Part shown: piece after piece, positions 34,192 through 45,297 of the stretch
Layout of the letters: every line of letters starts with the position of its first letter
How positions within the stretch are numbered: position 1 is the stretch's first letter
The notes under the pieces: model-generated
The model's input: the letters and a program-made list of their open reading frames with translations, nothing else
Databases searched by the model: none
What the model was told of the DNA's origin: nothing
Made by a program: the position numbers and the translations under genes
NCBI GenBank assembly: GCA_004335835.1
Contig: RWJK01001052.1
Span: forward strand, 51,214 to 115,213
DNA: 64,000 bases
Direction of reading: 5' to 3'
Origin: Scenedesmus sp. ARA3
Lineage: Eukaryota > Chlorophyta > Chlorophyceae > Sphaeropleales > Scenedesmaceae

Positions 34192-35479
34192 ATGGCTATC
34201 GGCTCAGTCCTACTTGCAGCAGTGGCCCTGGTTGCTATTGCTGTGCCTGTCACTGGTGCGATGAAATCTCACCAGCAGCAGCTCTCAGCAGCAGCAGCTA
34301 ATCTCACACAAGCAAAAGCAGAGGCAGCAAGCAGAGAAGCAGGCAGCGGCAGCACGTTGCCGGAAGCTGCTGCTGTGCTGCAGCCGGTGCCAGCTGGCAC
34401 ACCAGAGTGCAATGGAGTTCCAGGGTTGTGCTCTGTGCCTGTCAGGTGAGGCAGCGGTGCTGTGGCCAACTATAAACTCACAGTTACAGTTAGAGCTGTG
34501 ATGTTCAAAACGTGTACACACCTCCTCTTACACCACTGTGCTTGTTTTGAAAGCTCAGTGGCAGCAGCGGCGCATGCATGGTCTTGGCTGGACCAGCAGC
34601 ACAGCAGCGCTGGCATGCAGCATGAGTTGCAGCATACATTCAGCCTTGAAAGTTGCACGAGCAGCAGCAGCAGCAGCAGCAGTAGCAACAGCGCCAGCGT
34701 TAGTATGGTTTCAGCAGGCCAGTGACATGCTCTGGCAGCAGCAGTTCGGGGCACCTGGGCGCCCCCTGCTGCAGCTGGCGAATTGTCATTGAAGACAGAA
34801 CTCCTCAGCAGCTGGGCTGATGCACAAGGTGCTTGCAGCGCGTGCCACACGTATTCCCACCTATGATGGGCATCAGAGCACCCAGACAACGGCAGCAGCT
34901 CAGCTTTTCAGCTGTCGTTGCTGCAGGCTCACTAGTATCTCCTGCAATGCTGGAGCGCAACACCCTGCCGCACATCACCGCAGCTTCAGCTGCATCTTGA
35001 CTCATCGTGTTTGTTCTGCTGCTGCTGCTGCTGCTGCTGTGCAGGTTGGTCACATTCGCCGGCACTCACAACAGCAACGCAATAAAGAACCGGGAGTTTA
35101 TCGCGGAGAGCCAGCAGCTGGGGTTCAAGGAGCAGCTGGCGGCTGGCGTGAGGCTGTTCGACCTTGACTTTGCAGGTGCGTGACAATATGTTATGTATGT
35201 GTTACAAATGTGTTACATATGTAGTGTGGTGAGGCTCAAAAACCGGGAGTCCATTGCAGAGAACCAGCAGCTGGGGTTCAAGGAGCAGCTGGAGGCTGGT
35301 GTACGACTTTTTGACCTGGACTTTGCAGGTATGTTACAGCTGCAGTACACAAATGTGTTGCAAATATCTTGGGATTGGAATGCTTTGGTGAGTTCTTTGC
35401 TGCCGAGCTCAGCAACAAGCGGCTAATCTGGCGTTCTGGCAAATTGCACAGAGAGGCCGCTTCCATGAAGGCAGCAGCA

Positions 35480-35525
<46 letters not shown>

Positions 35526-37230
35526 CTTGTTGGTGGTGGGTGCTGACTGGGCACCACATCAGCATCAGGCAAATCAAATTGTAGAGGGCAACATCAGCTG
35601 AATTACAACGCTTCATGCAAAGACGAAGCAAAAGCCACCCTGCTAGTGTTTTGAATGTATGCCTGTGCTGAAGTTTGCTGCATGCTGCGTGTTGTGTGCT
35701 TTCTGCTGCAGGGCCGCAGTATGGTGGGCGGCTGGGCCACTGCTTCTCCTGCTTTTGCGCATCTTAAAGCTTGCTGCGTGCTGTGCGCTGCTGTTTGCAG
35801 GGCCGCAGTATGGTGGGCGGCTGGGGCATTGCTTCTCCTGCTTCTGCAGCTTCTCAGCAAACCTGGATGACTCAGACCCGGCAAAGGTAAGCAGCAGAAG
35901 GTGCAGCAGCCAGTGCTGCTGACACACCTTGTCACAGATGTTACCTCTGTGAGATCTTGTTACTTCTGCCGCAAGCGGCTCCTGCAAGTTGTATGTCAAT
36001 GTCGTAACACTCAGAAGACAGCAAGTTCAAACATTTCTTCCATTGGCACCTAGCCCCTGCTAATGCGTATGAACTGGCTGCTCCGCTGCAGGTGTTTGCG
36101 GCTATGGCTGATTTCCTTGCAGCCAACCCGCGTGACGTCATCGTCATCGGCATGAGCAACATCAACTGTGGTGACAAGGAGGAGGCCCGCCAGCAGCTGC
36201 TGCAGGTGCGCGGCGGCAGTGTGCATACAATGTCACATAACAACGTGTGGCTGAATGCAATTGCCAGTGTAGTTGTGATCAAGTGACTTGATGATGGTAC
36301 CTCACAAGTGACTGCCAACACCATGCTGGGCCAGCTGGTGGATTTGCTGCCATGCCAAGGCCATGCCACCAACTGTTGCGCCGTATGTTGACTGGCTGTA
36401 TCTTCTGCAGATGCTGGCAGCATGTCCGCTGTACGAGCATCTTGCCACCACTGCCGTAACTGTCAGCACCCACTGGCCTGGATTTGTCGTGTTGTCAATG
36501 CTGCTGCTGCTATCTCCACTGCAGGTGCTGGCGGCGTCTCCGCTGTCGACGACCTTGCCACCACTGTCGTGAGCCCCAACACCACGTTGGGCCAGCTGGT
36601 GGACTCCAAGCAGCGCACAGTATCATGCCACCAACTGCTTTGCGACATGCTGAATGGCTGCCGCTGCAGGTGCTGGCGGCAATTCCACGGCAATTCCACA
36701 GGCATTTGAGCGCATCTGTATGCACTGCCAACGCCTCACTGCGCCAGCTAGTGGGCTCGTAGTTACATTGCAATTTGCATGGCTGCTGCAGGTGCTGGCG
36801 GCGTCCCCGCTGTACGATCATCTTGCCACCACTGTCGTGACTCCCAACACCACTCTAGGCCAGCTGGTGGACTCGAAGCAGCGTGCATTGCTGCTGTTCT
36901 ACGACCAATGGACCTCACCAAGCGGCTTCAAAGTCGGCAGCAAGGTGCGCAGGGGCCAGCTAACCGGGGATGCAAATTACAACTTGCTGTGAGCTACAAC
37001 TGTAAAGCGCAGCTCCCCCTTGGGTGCCAGAAACCTATCTGCGTGCACTGATGTGCTGTGCGCCGTCAATCAAGCCCGCCACGTGTATGCCTCTCTGCTG
37101 GGACTCGTGCTGACTGGCGTCCCGTGACACCAGCCGCTGAAAAGCCAATAGTCAAGGCTGTTGCGTACCATTGGGCGACCTTGCAGGTCTCTGCGTCTCA
37201 CACGTGCCTTCTGCCATCATTCAATGCTGG

Positions 37231-37277
<47 letters not shown>

Positions 37278-38880
37278 GCAGGACGTGCCCAACCAGCCGC
37301 TGGTGCGTGTCTACGGCGGTGACACCACAATCGACGCCACAGGGGCCGCAGCAATTGATGCCGAGCTTGCAACAGAGCTGTTGTCAGACATCAGCAGAGG
37401 ATTCAAGGCTGCTGCTGCAAGTGTGGAGTCACCCTGGAGGGTGCTGGGCTTGTTTCCTTCAACCTGCCTCAGCTGCAGGAATGCGGCACAGTGCGGGCCC
37501 ATCAGCTGTGCCATCAAAGTCAACACGGAGGCGTTTGTGCTGTACAAATTGGGCAAACTCACAACAGAGTGGCTGGTGGCGCAGGGCAAGGCACAGCTGG
37601 TGCCAGCCTTCAACGGCTACCAGGTGGGTGGTGGCATCTAAGGGTTGTAGGGTTTTGAGCGTGGAACCCTAAGCCGTACACACAGAGTGGCTGGTGGCGC
37701 AGGGCAAGCCGCCTGCCTTCAACGGCCACCAGGTGGGTGATCCACAGCGAACGGGTTTATGTACAACACTTGATTTATATTATCAGTAGCATTGCACGGC
37801 ATCTGCACACATGCATGTGAGCAATGCATGTACAATGTGTTTGGAGCGCAGGGCAAGCCGCAGCTGGTGCCTGCCTTCAACGGATACCAGGTGGGTGATT
37901 GCAGCAAAGAGTGAAACAAGCTCATGCTGTAATCAATTCACTTAAACATGGTGGTGATGCACAGCATCAGCAGCACAGGCTTGTGAGCAATGCAGGTTAT
38001 GTACGGGGCTACGTGACCACAACCACCGCTGTAAGTGTGTGACGGGGTGGCAATCATGCTGGGAATGGCATCGCTCACACAGGAACCTTGTCACGCAGCC
38101 AACTCACACCTATTGCTTGCTGCTGCTAGTCCTGTCTCCATCAAAAACCCGTCACACGTGCTTTCCTGGTTTCTGCTGTGCAGGTTGACTACTTTGGGGT
38201 GGCTGGCGGCAACCGGGGCCTACCGGAAGCAGCGGAGAGGATCAACAAGGCTGCTGCTAGTCCTGTCTCCCTCCAAGCAACCAATACACGTGCATTGCTG
38301 CTGTGTGCAGGTTGACTACTTTGGGGTTGCTGGCGGCAACCGAGGCCTGCCAGAAGCAGCGGAGCGACTCAACAAGGCTGCTGCATGGATGTATGTGCAG
38401 CGTCCAGCAGAGGCCCCCAGTCAGGGCCTTGGCAATTGTGTGTGGCTGCTGGATGATGCAGCAGCAGCAGGAGGCCTGGCATGTGTGCATCATGGGCAGC
38501 AGAGGATCGATTCTCTGCTTGGGCTGGCAGCAGCAGGCAGTACAGATGGTACAAGCAGTACAGGCAATGCGTCATCTGGCAGTACAAGCGGTACAGCTGC
38601 AAGTAATCCAGTGAGCAGGTTAATGTATGGACGGCGGCTAGCTGCAGCTGATGCAGCAACAGCAGCAACTGCAGCGGATGCTGTGACGGCTACAACTGCC
38701 AGCAGCAGCAGCGGGCGCAGCAGCCGCTGGGTGCTGCTGCCGGCGAATGCGAAGCTGCAGCTGCAGCTGTTTGAAGGAGGGAAGGTGAAGCGGCAGGTGA
38801 TTGGCACGCCTGGCAGGCTGTCGTGGGTTGATGTGGGCAGCAGCGCAGATGCTCTGCAGGTGCTGTGGCCTTCAAAGTAA
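34192..38880 (+). CDS. Secreted PLC-like phosphodiesterase (PI-PLC X-domain type)
   Basis: Seven exons join in phase: 34192-34445, 35045-35175, 35801-35886, 36092-36205, 36792-36944, 37282-37623 and 38311-38880, giving 549 residues. An in-frame ATG at 34141 would add 17 residues; I prefer 34192 because it starts a clean signal peptide (MAIGSVLLAAVALVAIAVPV). The TIM-barrel motifs follow: TFAGTHNSNA with the first catalytic His (His93), GVRLFDLDFA with acidic residues at 124 and 126, and GGRLGHCFSC with the second His (His138). After that come DVIVIGMSN, LGQLVDSKQRALLLFYDQW and VDYFGVAGGNRG. This matches PLC-like phosphodiesterases that lack Y, C2 and EF-hand domains. These usually cleave phosphoinositide or GPI-type lipids, but the substrate here is unknown. 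The C-terminal 190 residues are Ser/Thr/Ala rich. A TGTAA lies 28 bases after the stop. Introns carry many partial exon copies. Confidence 0.87.
35045..35330 (+). repeat. Duplicate of PLC-like exon 2 3' part
   Basis: The exon end encoding NREFIAESQQLGFKEQ...GVRLFDLDFA (to 35175) is repeated at about 35238-35328 as NRESIAENQQLGFKEQ...GVRLFDLDFA with its own GTATGT donor. The copy starts inside the exon and has no flush acceptor. Confidence 0.88.
35708..35886 (+). repeat. 90-bp tandem duplicate of PLC-like exon 3 acceptor end
   Basis: GCAGGGCCGCAGTATGGTGG occurs at 35708 and again at 35797. The first copy keeps the acceptor but loses the rest of the exon; the second is complete. Confidence 0.88.
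36290..36830 (+). repeat. Echo copies of PLC-like exon 5
   Basis: The true exon start (36792, encoding VLAASPLYDHLATTVV) is echoed at about 36409-36470, 36522-36615 (long, including GQLVDSKQR but frame-shifted) and 36664-36690. An internal piece (CTGGGCCAGCTGGTGGA) lies at 36325. Most copies keep a CTGCAG acceptor. Confidence 0.88.
37563..37900 (+). repeat. Three copies of PLC-like exon 6 donor end
   Basis: The exon end encoding TEWLVAQGKAQLVPAFNGYQ with its GTGGGT donor (37623) is repeated at about 37684-37738 (with a deletion) and 37848-37896. Both copies keep CCAGGTGGGTG. Confidence 0.88.
38130..38400 (+). repeat. 127-bp duplicate of PLC-like exon 7 acceptor end
   Basis: GCAGGTTGACTACTTTGGGG occurs at 38180 and 38307. 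Each is followed by the segment encoding VAGGNRGLPEAAER. The upstream copy then runs into TCCTGTCTCC intron sequence that also precedes it. Confidence 0.88.
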
Positions 38881-38907
38881 TCGTGTTTGCGAAGCTCACA
38901 TGCTGAA

Positions 38908-38912
38908 TGTAA
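38908..38912 (+). terminator. TGTAA poly(A) signal of the PLC-like gene
   Basis: TGTAA lies 28 bases after the stop codon at 38880, the usual chlorophyte position. Confidence 0.65.
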
Positions 38913-40133
38913 TCTCAGTGTCACAAGCTTTGCCAAGATTCAGCATTTGCAGGAAGGTGCTGCTCTGTTACATGCACGTGCTTTGACCAAGTTGTGACAT
39001 TCGGATGCATGCAAGCAGGTGTTCATCAGTAACTCAACCCTAGCGGCAGCTGCTGGCACTTGTTAGGTTTTGAGGGTGTTAGGTTTTTCTCAGTCACTGC
39101 CACAGTGGCACAGCAGATATGAAATCTGGTTTACATGCTAATCACACAGCTGGTGTAGGGGGCATGATCGGTGCTGGGCTGACGCTGTTGTTTTTGCAGA
39201 GCCTAGTGTGCATCATACATACGATTTTAGTAACAGGCACATACTATGTTACTATGTTGGTAACATGATGATGCTAAGGCACATCGGCGCTGTCCTGAAG
39301 GCCAGAATCACAGCATTGTGGCATCATTTATGTTCGCTTCTTACCAGTAGCTGTCTGGGTCCCTTCGTTGATTCACCACAGTTGTTGCTGGCTGTAACAT
39401 GGCACACAAAGCACTGTGTTCAACCTGTCGTGGCTCATACCATCCAAGATGGTGCCAGGTCCCACATGTAACTATCCTCTCTCATTGTGCTGCTGTCAAT
39501 TGCGTGCGCTATTTTGGTAACTCACAAACTGTAGTACTTGGTAGGCTGGTTTGACGCACCAACTGGTGGCTTGTCATGCAGGTCGGTCATCAGATTTGTT
39601 GCACAAACCAGACCACGCTTTACGGAACCCTGAACTGCTGAGTTGCTGGTACACACAGTTACACATCCTTTTAGTCAAGTGGGGCGAAGAGCCGATGGCA
39701 ATGTTTATTGCTGTGCCTCAAAAGATGACATGCTGCTGAGGCTGAGGCTCAAACCAATGATGATGCATATGCTAGTGATGCTGATGAGGTTGATGCTGAT
39801 CATCAGCATGATGCTGATGATGCCATGATGATGACGACAAAGCAACATTGGAGTGCACAGAATCACACTGTCTTCACCTTGAGCATAGCATAGGCAAACG
39901 ACATCAGCTAAAGTCTGTGCAAGGGGTGCGCACCTCTGAGCATGCTAACAGTCCACAGTGTTCCACGCATGACCCAAATGTCTTGGTTGTCGCGGTCACT
40001 ACCACAACCTCCACCCGCCTCCACGGCGCTCAACAATACCACCCCCCCCTCCCCCCCGCCTGGCTTTCTGAACGATCTTTCACTGTCCCTGGCTTTGAAC
40101 AGGGGCCAGCTACACTGCCTAGACTAGGTTGAA
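38913..40133. other. Convergent intergenic region
   Basis: The PLC-like (plus) and peptidase-LRR (minus) genes end toward each other. No gene is supported between them. A GAT/ATC-rich imperfect repeat lies at about 39756-39836. Confidence 0.5.
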
Positions 40134-43100
40134 TCATGCATTGCAGAATCCTGTTATGTTTGTCCCGGACAGAATATTCTTGTCAACGTCCCAACTTGCG
40201 CCAAGGCTCGTCTGCCATGCAGGCGGCAGGCAGCCACCCAGGCTTGGGTTGTTGTTCAGCCACAACTCACGCAAGGCAAGCATGGCAGACCAGGAAGAAG
40301 GCACTGTGCCGGTGAAATTGTTTTGAGACAACTCAAGATAGGCCAGCTTTGTCAGCGACTGGTAGCTCTCCGGCAGCGTGCCCACCAACCTGTTTTGTCC
40401 CACCCATAAGACAGTGAGCTGGGGTAGGCCGCTCAGCATGTCAGGAAGCGTGCCTGTCAGCTGATTGTTCTGCAGCGCCAAGTTCCTCAAGCTCTTCATC
40501 TCAAGCCAGGTGGGAATGCTGCCGATAAGGAAGTTGTCACCCAGTTCCAGATCTTGCATGGAGGTGAGCGCAGCAAAGGTAGCAGGGATCTGGCCTGTCA
40601 GTTGGTTGCCCCAAAGGAACAAAACCGTCAACTTCCGTAACTTCCCCAGGGTTGAAGGGATGCTTCCAACTAGCTTGTTTTGGGAGAGCTTCAAATCCTG
40701 CATAGACGTGAGTGCGCCAAAGCTTTCTGGGATGCTGCCTGTTAGCTGGGCGCTGGTGAGGTACAACGTCACCAAGTTTTCCAGGCCGCCCCAAGAAGAT
40801 GGGATGCTGCCCCTCGTGCCAAGATCAGCGAGCCATATTATTTGCAATCGCCGTAGTTGTGACCAGTCTGCTGGGAGGGTACCAGTAATGCCAGGCTGAC
40901 GACCTATTGTAATCCCTGTCAAGCTGCTCAGGCCTTGAAATGCAGTTGCAGGCGGTAGCTTGCCCTTCAACCCTGATGTGAGATTCCACCAACCTGAGAT
41001 GACAATGGCAATAACTTGCCTGCTGGTGTCACACGACACACCGGGCCATGAACAATAAGTAGCACCAGTGGCACCAGCATCTATCTTCCAATCTTTCAAG
41101 GCCCCGGAGGTGTCAATGTGTGCTTTGATGCGCAGAAGAGCAGCGGCTTGAGGGTCATTGATGGTTAAATTGGCATCAAGTGCCGTCGCCAGCAGCTCTC
41201 TTGCCTTGCCGCACACTCCGAAAGTTGTGTTTGGGGCTGCCAAGTTGCGTAAAAAGCCCGAGTTGTATGCCACCAGTTCCAACATGTATTGTGCTGGGTT
41301 GGCGTTGGGTGATGCTCTTGCGAGGGTAGATAGCAAGTCGTGCAGCTTCATAAGCCGCATTCGCCTTTTGGCCTTGTACAGCAAACATTGTGTGCCGTTG
41401 ACCGGTGCAAGGGCTGATTTTGTACCCTGACCTAGCAATTGCCGTGCGTCAATCTGTTTGGCGGCTTCTGTCATAGGCCCAAATTGCACAGCATAGGTGT
41501 AGTCTGCAGGCATGCCGAAAGCTGCGCCATAGGCCAGGCGGAATGTGCCGTTGCAGCCCCAAGAGGTGCCCCAACTGCAATCAACAACAGAGGCATAGCA
41601 AGAACATTGCAACATACACAGTTGACCAAACAACAGTTATCTTACAACGGTAGGCACTTGCAAATGTATGCTTTGCCTTGGCACTGCAGTTTATCGCTCG
41701 TTAGCTGTTAACTCACTATCTTATTGTTGCGAGCTGGCGCACATGGCCGCCATGTAGTGCGGCGCACCACAACAGTGCTTTGCTGCAAGAACACCGTGGA
41801 CTGTCTCATGCGCACCCCAAAATTGGGCTCAACAGCTTCTGGCATGTATGTAGACAAGCAATGCATGAAAAGCCCATGTAGCTGGCACTAGCAAGTATGT
41901 GCTTGAGCACATATTGGCACTCTAATGAAGTTGGGGTGGAGCAGCTCGTCGCTGCTGCCTGGCACCGCGCTACGCATTTGCGCGCTGCCGTACAACGCGG
42001 AACTCTATTGTCACTCAGTGAGCAATGACACTACTTGCAGGGCTAGCTGCAATCGCACCTGTTTTTGCAGAGCCACCATCCGTCCCCTGTGTTGTTGGAC
42101 GCATCTTCCCATCCGTAGCAAAACGCCGCGTGCCAATCCGGTTCTTCGTCCGCTTTCAACTCCACGTCATAAGTTGTCGAGCACTTCAAGTTTCCAAATG
42201 CTGGCAAGATGGCCAAGGCCGTCAGCACCCCACCATTCAAAATGATGGCTTGCTTCACCTTGGCAATAGTGTCCAGGGCACTTCCGTCGTAAGCCATGGT
42301 GAACACCGTGCCTACGAGTGCATGACACGCATGTCTTTCCGTCACCTAGAGGCGTCATTGTTGTTGCTAACATAATCGAACATCTGCAACAATAATTGAA
42401 CCAGCGATTAGCCAACCATACTACGTGGTTGTATACAATCCTACGTCACAATGATGTATCCTACAATGCTGTGATATTCAAAGGTTGATGGGCACAGCAT
42501 TGTGCAGTGCACATCAGGTTCTGCAACACCTTCGTACACCAGCATGCACACAATTTCATCGTTTTTTAAAAACACTGTGAAATTCATGTGCACAGCTACC
42601 ATTTCACACAAACTTGAAAACATGAAGGATGCTTACCAATACCAATACCAATACCAAAGTATGGGACAGACCCACCTCAGGCACAAGCCCAGCCAGCCGA
42701 TCTACCGCTCATGGGGGTTGGAAAGGTACCTACTTACAATAGTTCCATATGAGACCAAAAGCTAGCAAAACATATAACCCATTCCAAACGTCTTCCCACC
42801 TGCAGGCAGCTCAGTGTTCCTCTCAGCACACCTGTCGCCCAAAATACAGTTCCCTAAGGGGGTGGCTGCGTAAGGGTAGCATGCACGTGATGCCAGGCGG
42901 CGGAACCTGCCGACATTGTCTTTCAACCCCAAATAGGATCCTCCACTGTTACAATCAACAGGAGTCGCCACCCTGCGCAACATAGCGGCAGCATGTGCAA
43001 ATGCAACGCTTAGGACAAATCATTCTGCTGACAGGGCAGGCTGTTTCTCAGGTCATGCATCCCTGTGCATATGTGCACCTACTGTAAGCTTGGGCGAGAT

Positions 43101-45297
43101 GCCGCTATGCATATCATCAATGAAATTCGGCGGGTGCGCACCTGCAGAAGCTGATGTATTGCTCTGATATACTTAAGCGTGACCAGCTTTGTTGCTTGTA
43201 AACATTGACTGCTGCCTCTGTAGCTGCTGTCAATGCGAAGCCCGTGCAAGCCGCGCACTCCCCTTGATCCTGCAAAACTTGAGCAGCACTTCACAACATA
43301 AGTAACCATTTGATTGTTCTGTGTTGTTTCAGGGCGATTCACACATTGACAGTAGTGCATGTTGTGGTTCAACACTCAACTGGGTGTGCTTGGCATGTGA
43401 GCAGTGTGCACGTGCACATGCACCACGTGATGGCACAACACTGGGAAATGCATCAATATTGTAGTGTGAGCGCCGTGTACTTTAACACATGTATGACAGC
43501 TCACCTGTGCTGGTGAGATGAAGGTATAGCCACCAGTATCAGCGCTGTTGTTTGAACTGTATGTTGCAGGCAGCACAGCCATTAGCAGGGCATCCAAACA
43601 GCTGAAAGGCACCGGCACGCCTGCACTGCCGCATGCCTGCTCTGCTACTTTGCCGGGTGTTGTGGCCCCCAGGTTCTGCAGCCTCCTGCTTATGTCACCC
43701 CAGCGCTGGTAGGTTCTCTTGGTTGCATTTTTTGGCGTCTTGATAAAGTTGTTGTTATACCTCAGCCCGGTGCTGCGACCGCAGTACAAGTAACCCTCCG
43801 CCACTTTTTCCACAAAGCCCTTGTTACATCTGAAGCCGCAACTGTAGCCATCAGGGGTGCTGATGCAGCTGGGCTCGCCATTCGCCACTGAGTCGCATGG
43901 CTTGCAGCTGCTGCCGCACCTGTCAATTGAGGTGCAGTCCGGCGACTGCAGCAGACTACGTGACAAGCTTCCTGCAACACAGATGTTGGGCACACGGCAA
44001 CAAGCTTGTGACAATTTGTACGGAGCCACGGTACATGTTATGTGTGGTGACTGGTGCTTGGTTGTGGTGTGACCAGCGTATGGGCTGAGCCAGAAAGTTT
44101 GGCTCTGGTGCATGGAGAAAGTTGTTTGATGCCTCGCAACTTGCAGGATTGCTGCATTTATATCACGTGCGTACACTGCCATGCATTTTTAATCTGCAGC
44201 AAAGCACAACAACGGCTGTGCTTCTGACAGCGGGCGCAGTGCAGTATCACTGTGTGGTTGGCACTGCCCTCACACACCTGCTCCCCCTGCTCCACCCACG
44301 CTGCCGTCAACAGTCATGGGTGTCGCAGTATTGCCCAGGTTTGGCAGTGCAGAAGCCAGATGGCACACCAAAACTACACCTGCAGCACAGCGCAGATCAG
44401 GGCAGCAAGCGCAGGCCCTGGAGTAAGTTGGCACTTCATGGTGCCACTTTGCTGCAAGCCAGATGACATGCAGCACCGTGATGTGGGCAACAGCACCCTG
44501 CACATAAGCGGCTGATTAAGTCCAAAAGCTCGTGTGTGCGCTGCAGCTGTTGCTGATTGAACAGGGGTGTACGTCACGAACAAGCTTGGTAGTAAGTTGA
44601 ACACTGGCATACTCGCTGGCCATGGCCCGCATGCACCATGCAATGTTGCAAGCTGCAGCTGCAGCCTCTCAGAGTCAGGTTCATTGGCATGACTGCCGTG
44701 GCTGCGCCACAACGCTATGCGCATTAGAAGGATACCTTCACCTCACAACAGCCTTGTGGATTGTTACAAGGAAATTCAAATGCTGCTCAGCAACAAGCAC
44801 TGCACTGCAGTGACTCACCGAGCAGTAGCTTCAGAGTCACACGCATCAAACCGCTGATGCTGGCTGAGGGCTGTGTGCCCATCAAGCAGCAGCTGACCAT
44901 TTTGCTGCGTACGGAGCCCAGGAGCAGCTGCACCTGCACAGTTGTATCAGTTCAACCGCAGTCACTGTGTGAGTGCACAGTAGTAATTTTTAGCAGTTGC
45001 AAGTAAGTCTGCCGCTGCACCCGTTCGTATGTGATACACGTCTACGACCAAGAAACAGAATCCTCCGTGATCTTTACAGCTGACTGTCTTCAGAGCAAGC
45101 CTGTGAGGGGCTGAACAGCTGTTCTGCAGAACAAGTCCCACCTGGGAGTACTTGCAGGCACGCCTGCTGGGTGCAGGTGTGCAGAGCGCTTGCTGTACCT
45201 CGCGGTGCTGGAAAGCTGAAAAGCCGATCTTATTTCGAAACACAAGCGAAGACGTAGTGGCGCTCAGCAGCCGCACACGATCATGCAGCAACCTCTT
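40134..45297 (-). CDS. Papain-like cysteine peptidase fused to plant-type LRRs (5' end missing)
   Basis: Seven exons join in phase: 45297-45046, 44933-44819, 43971-43505, 43269-43142, 42972-42800, 42311-42059 and 41574-40134, about 942 residues with the start not found. The last five exons are the firmest. A Cys-rich EGF-like stretch (DRCGSSCKPCDSVANGEPSC) precedes the C1 peptidase core. All four catalytic positions are seen: Gln and Cys in DQGECAACTGFALTAATEAA, then ISEQYISFCRVATPVDCNSG and ACYPY, His in EPDWHAAFCYGWED, and Asn in WWLCKNSWGTSWGCNGTFRL. The Trp that normally follows the catalytic Cys is Thr. The final exon has a plant LRR N-terminal cap (LRIKAHIDTSGALKDW...CSWPGVSCD) and about nine LRRs (LxGSIPxxLGxLxxL), ending in a Cys-capped tail. 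It is probably secreted or cell-wall facing (inference). The active-site exon is short and easily missed. Confidence 0.8.

Noticed and set aside
43762..43995. Alternative frame of the peptidase-LRR Cys-rich exon
   Set aside because: It is Ala/Ser biased, stops early, and does not lead in phase to the active-site exon, unlike the chosen frame.
44404..44463. Signal-peptide-like start MKCQLTPGPALAALICAVLQ as exon 1 of the peptidase-LRR gene
   Set aside because: It ends in phase 0 while the next exon needs phase 1, and the 44933-44819 exon fits the phase exactly. It could still start a separate product, but no evidence supports that.
45124..45141. An 18-base intron between GTGGGA and TTCTGCAG in the peptidase-LRR gene
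   Set aside because: Too short for a spliceosomal intron and a multiple of three; reading through it keeps the frame (VGLVLQ).
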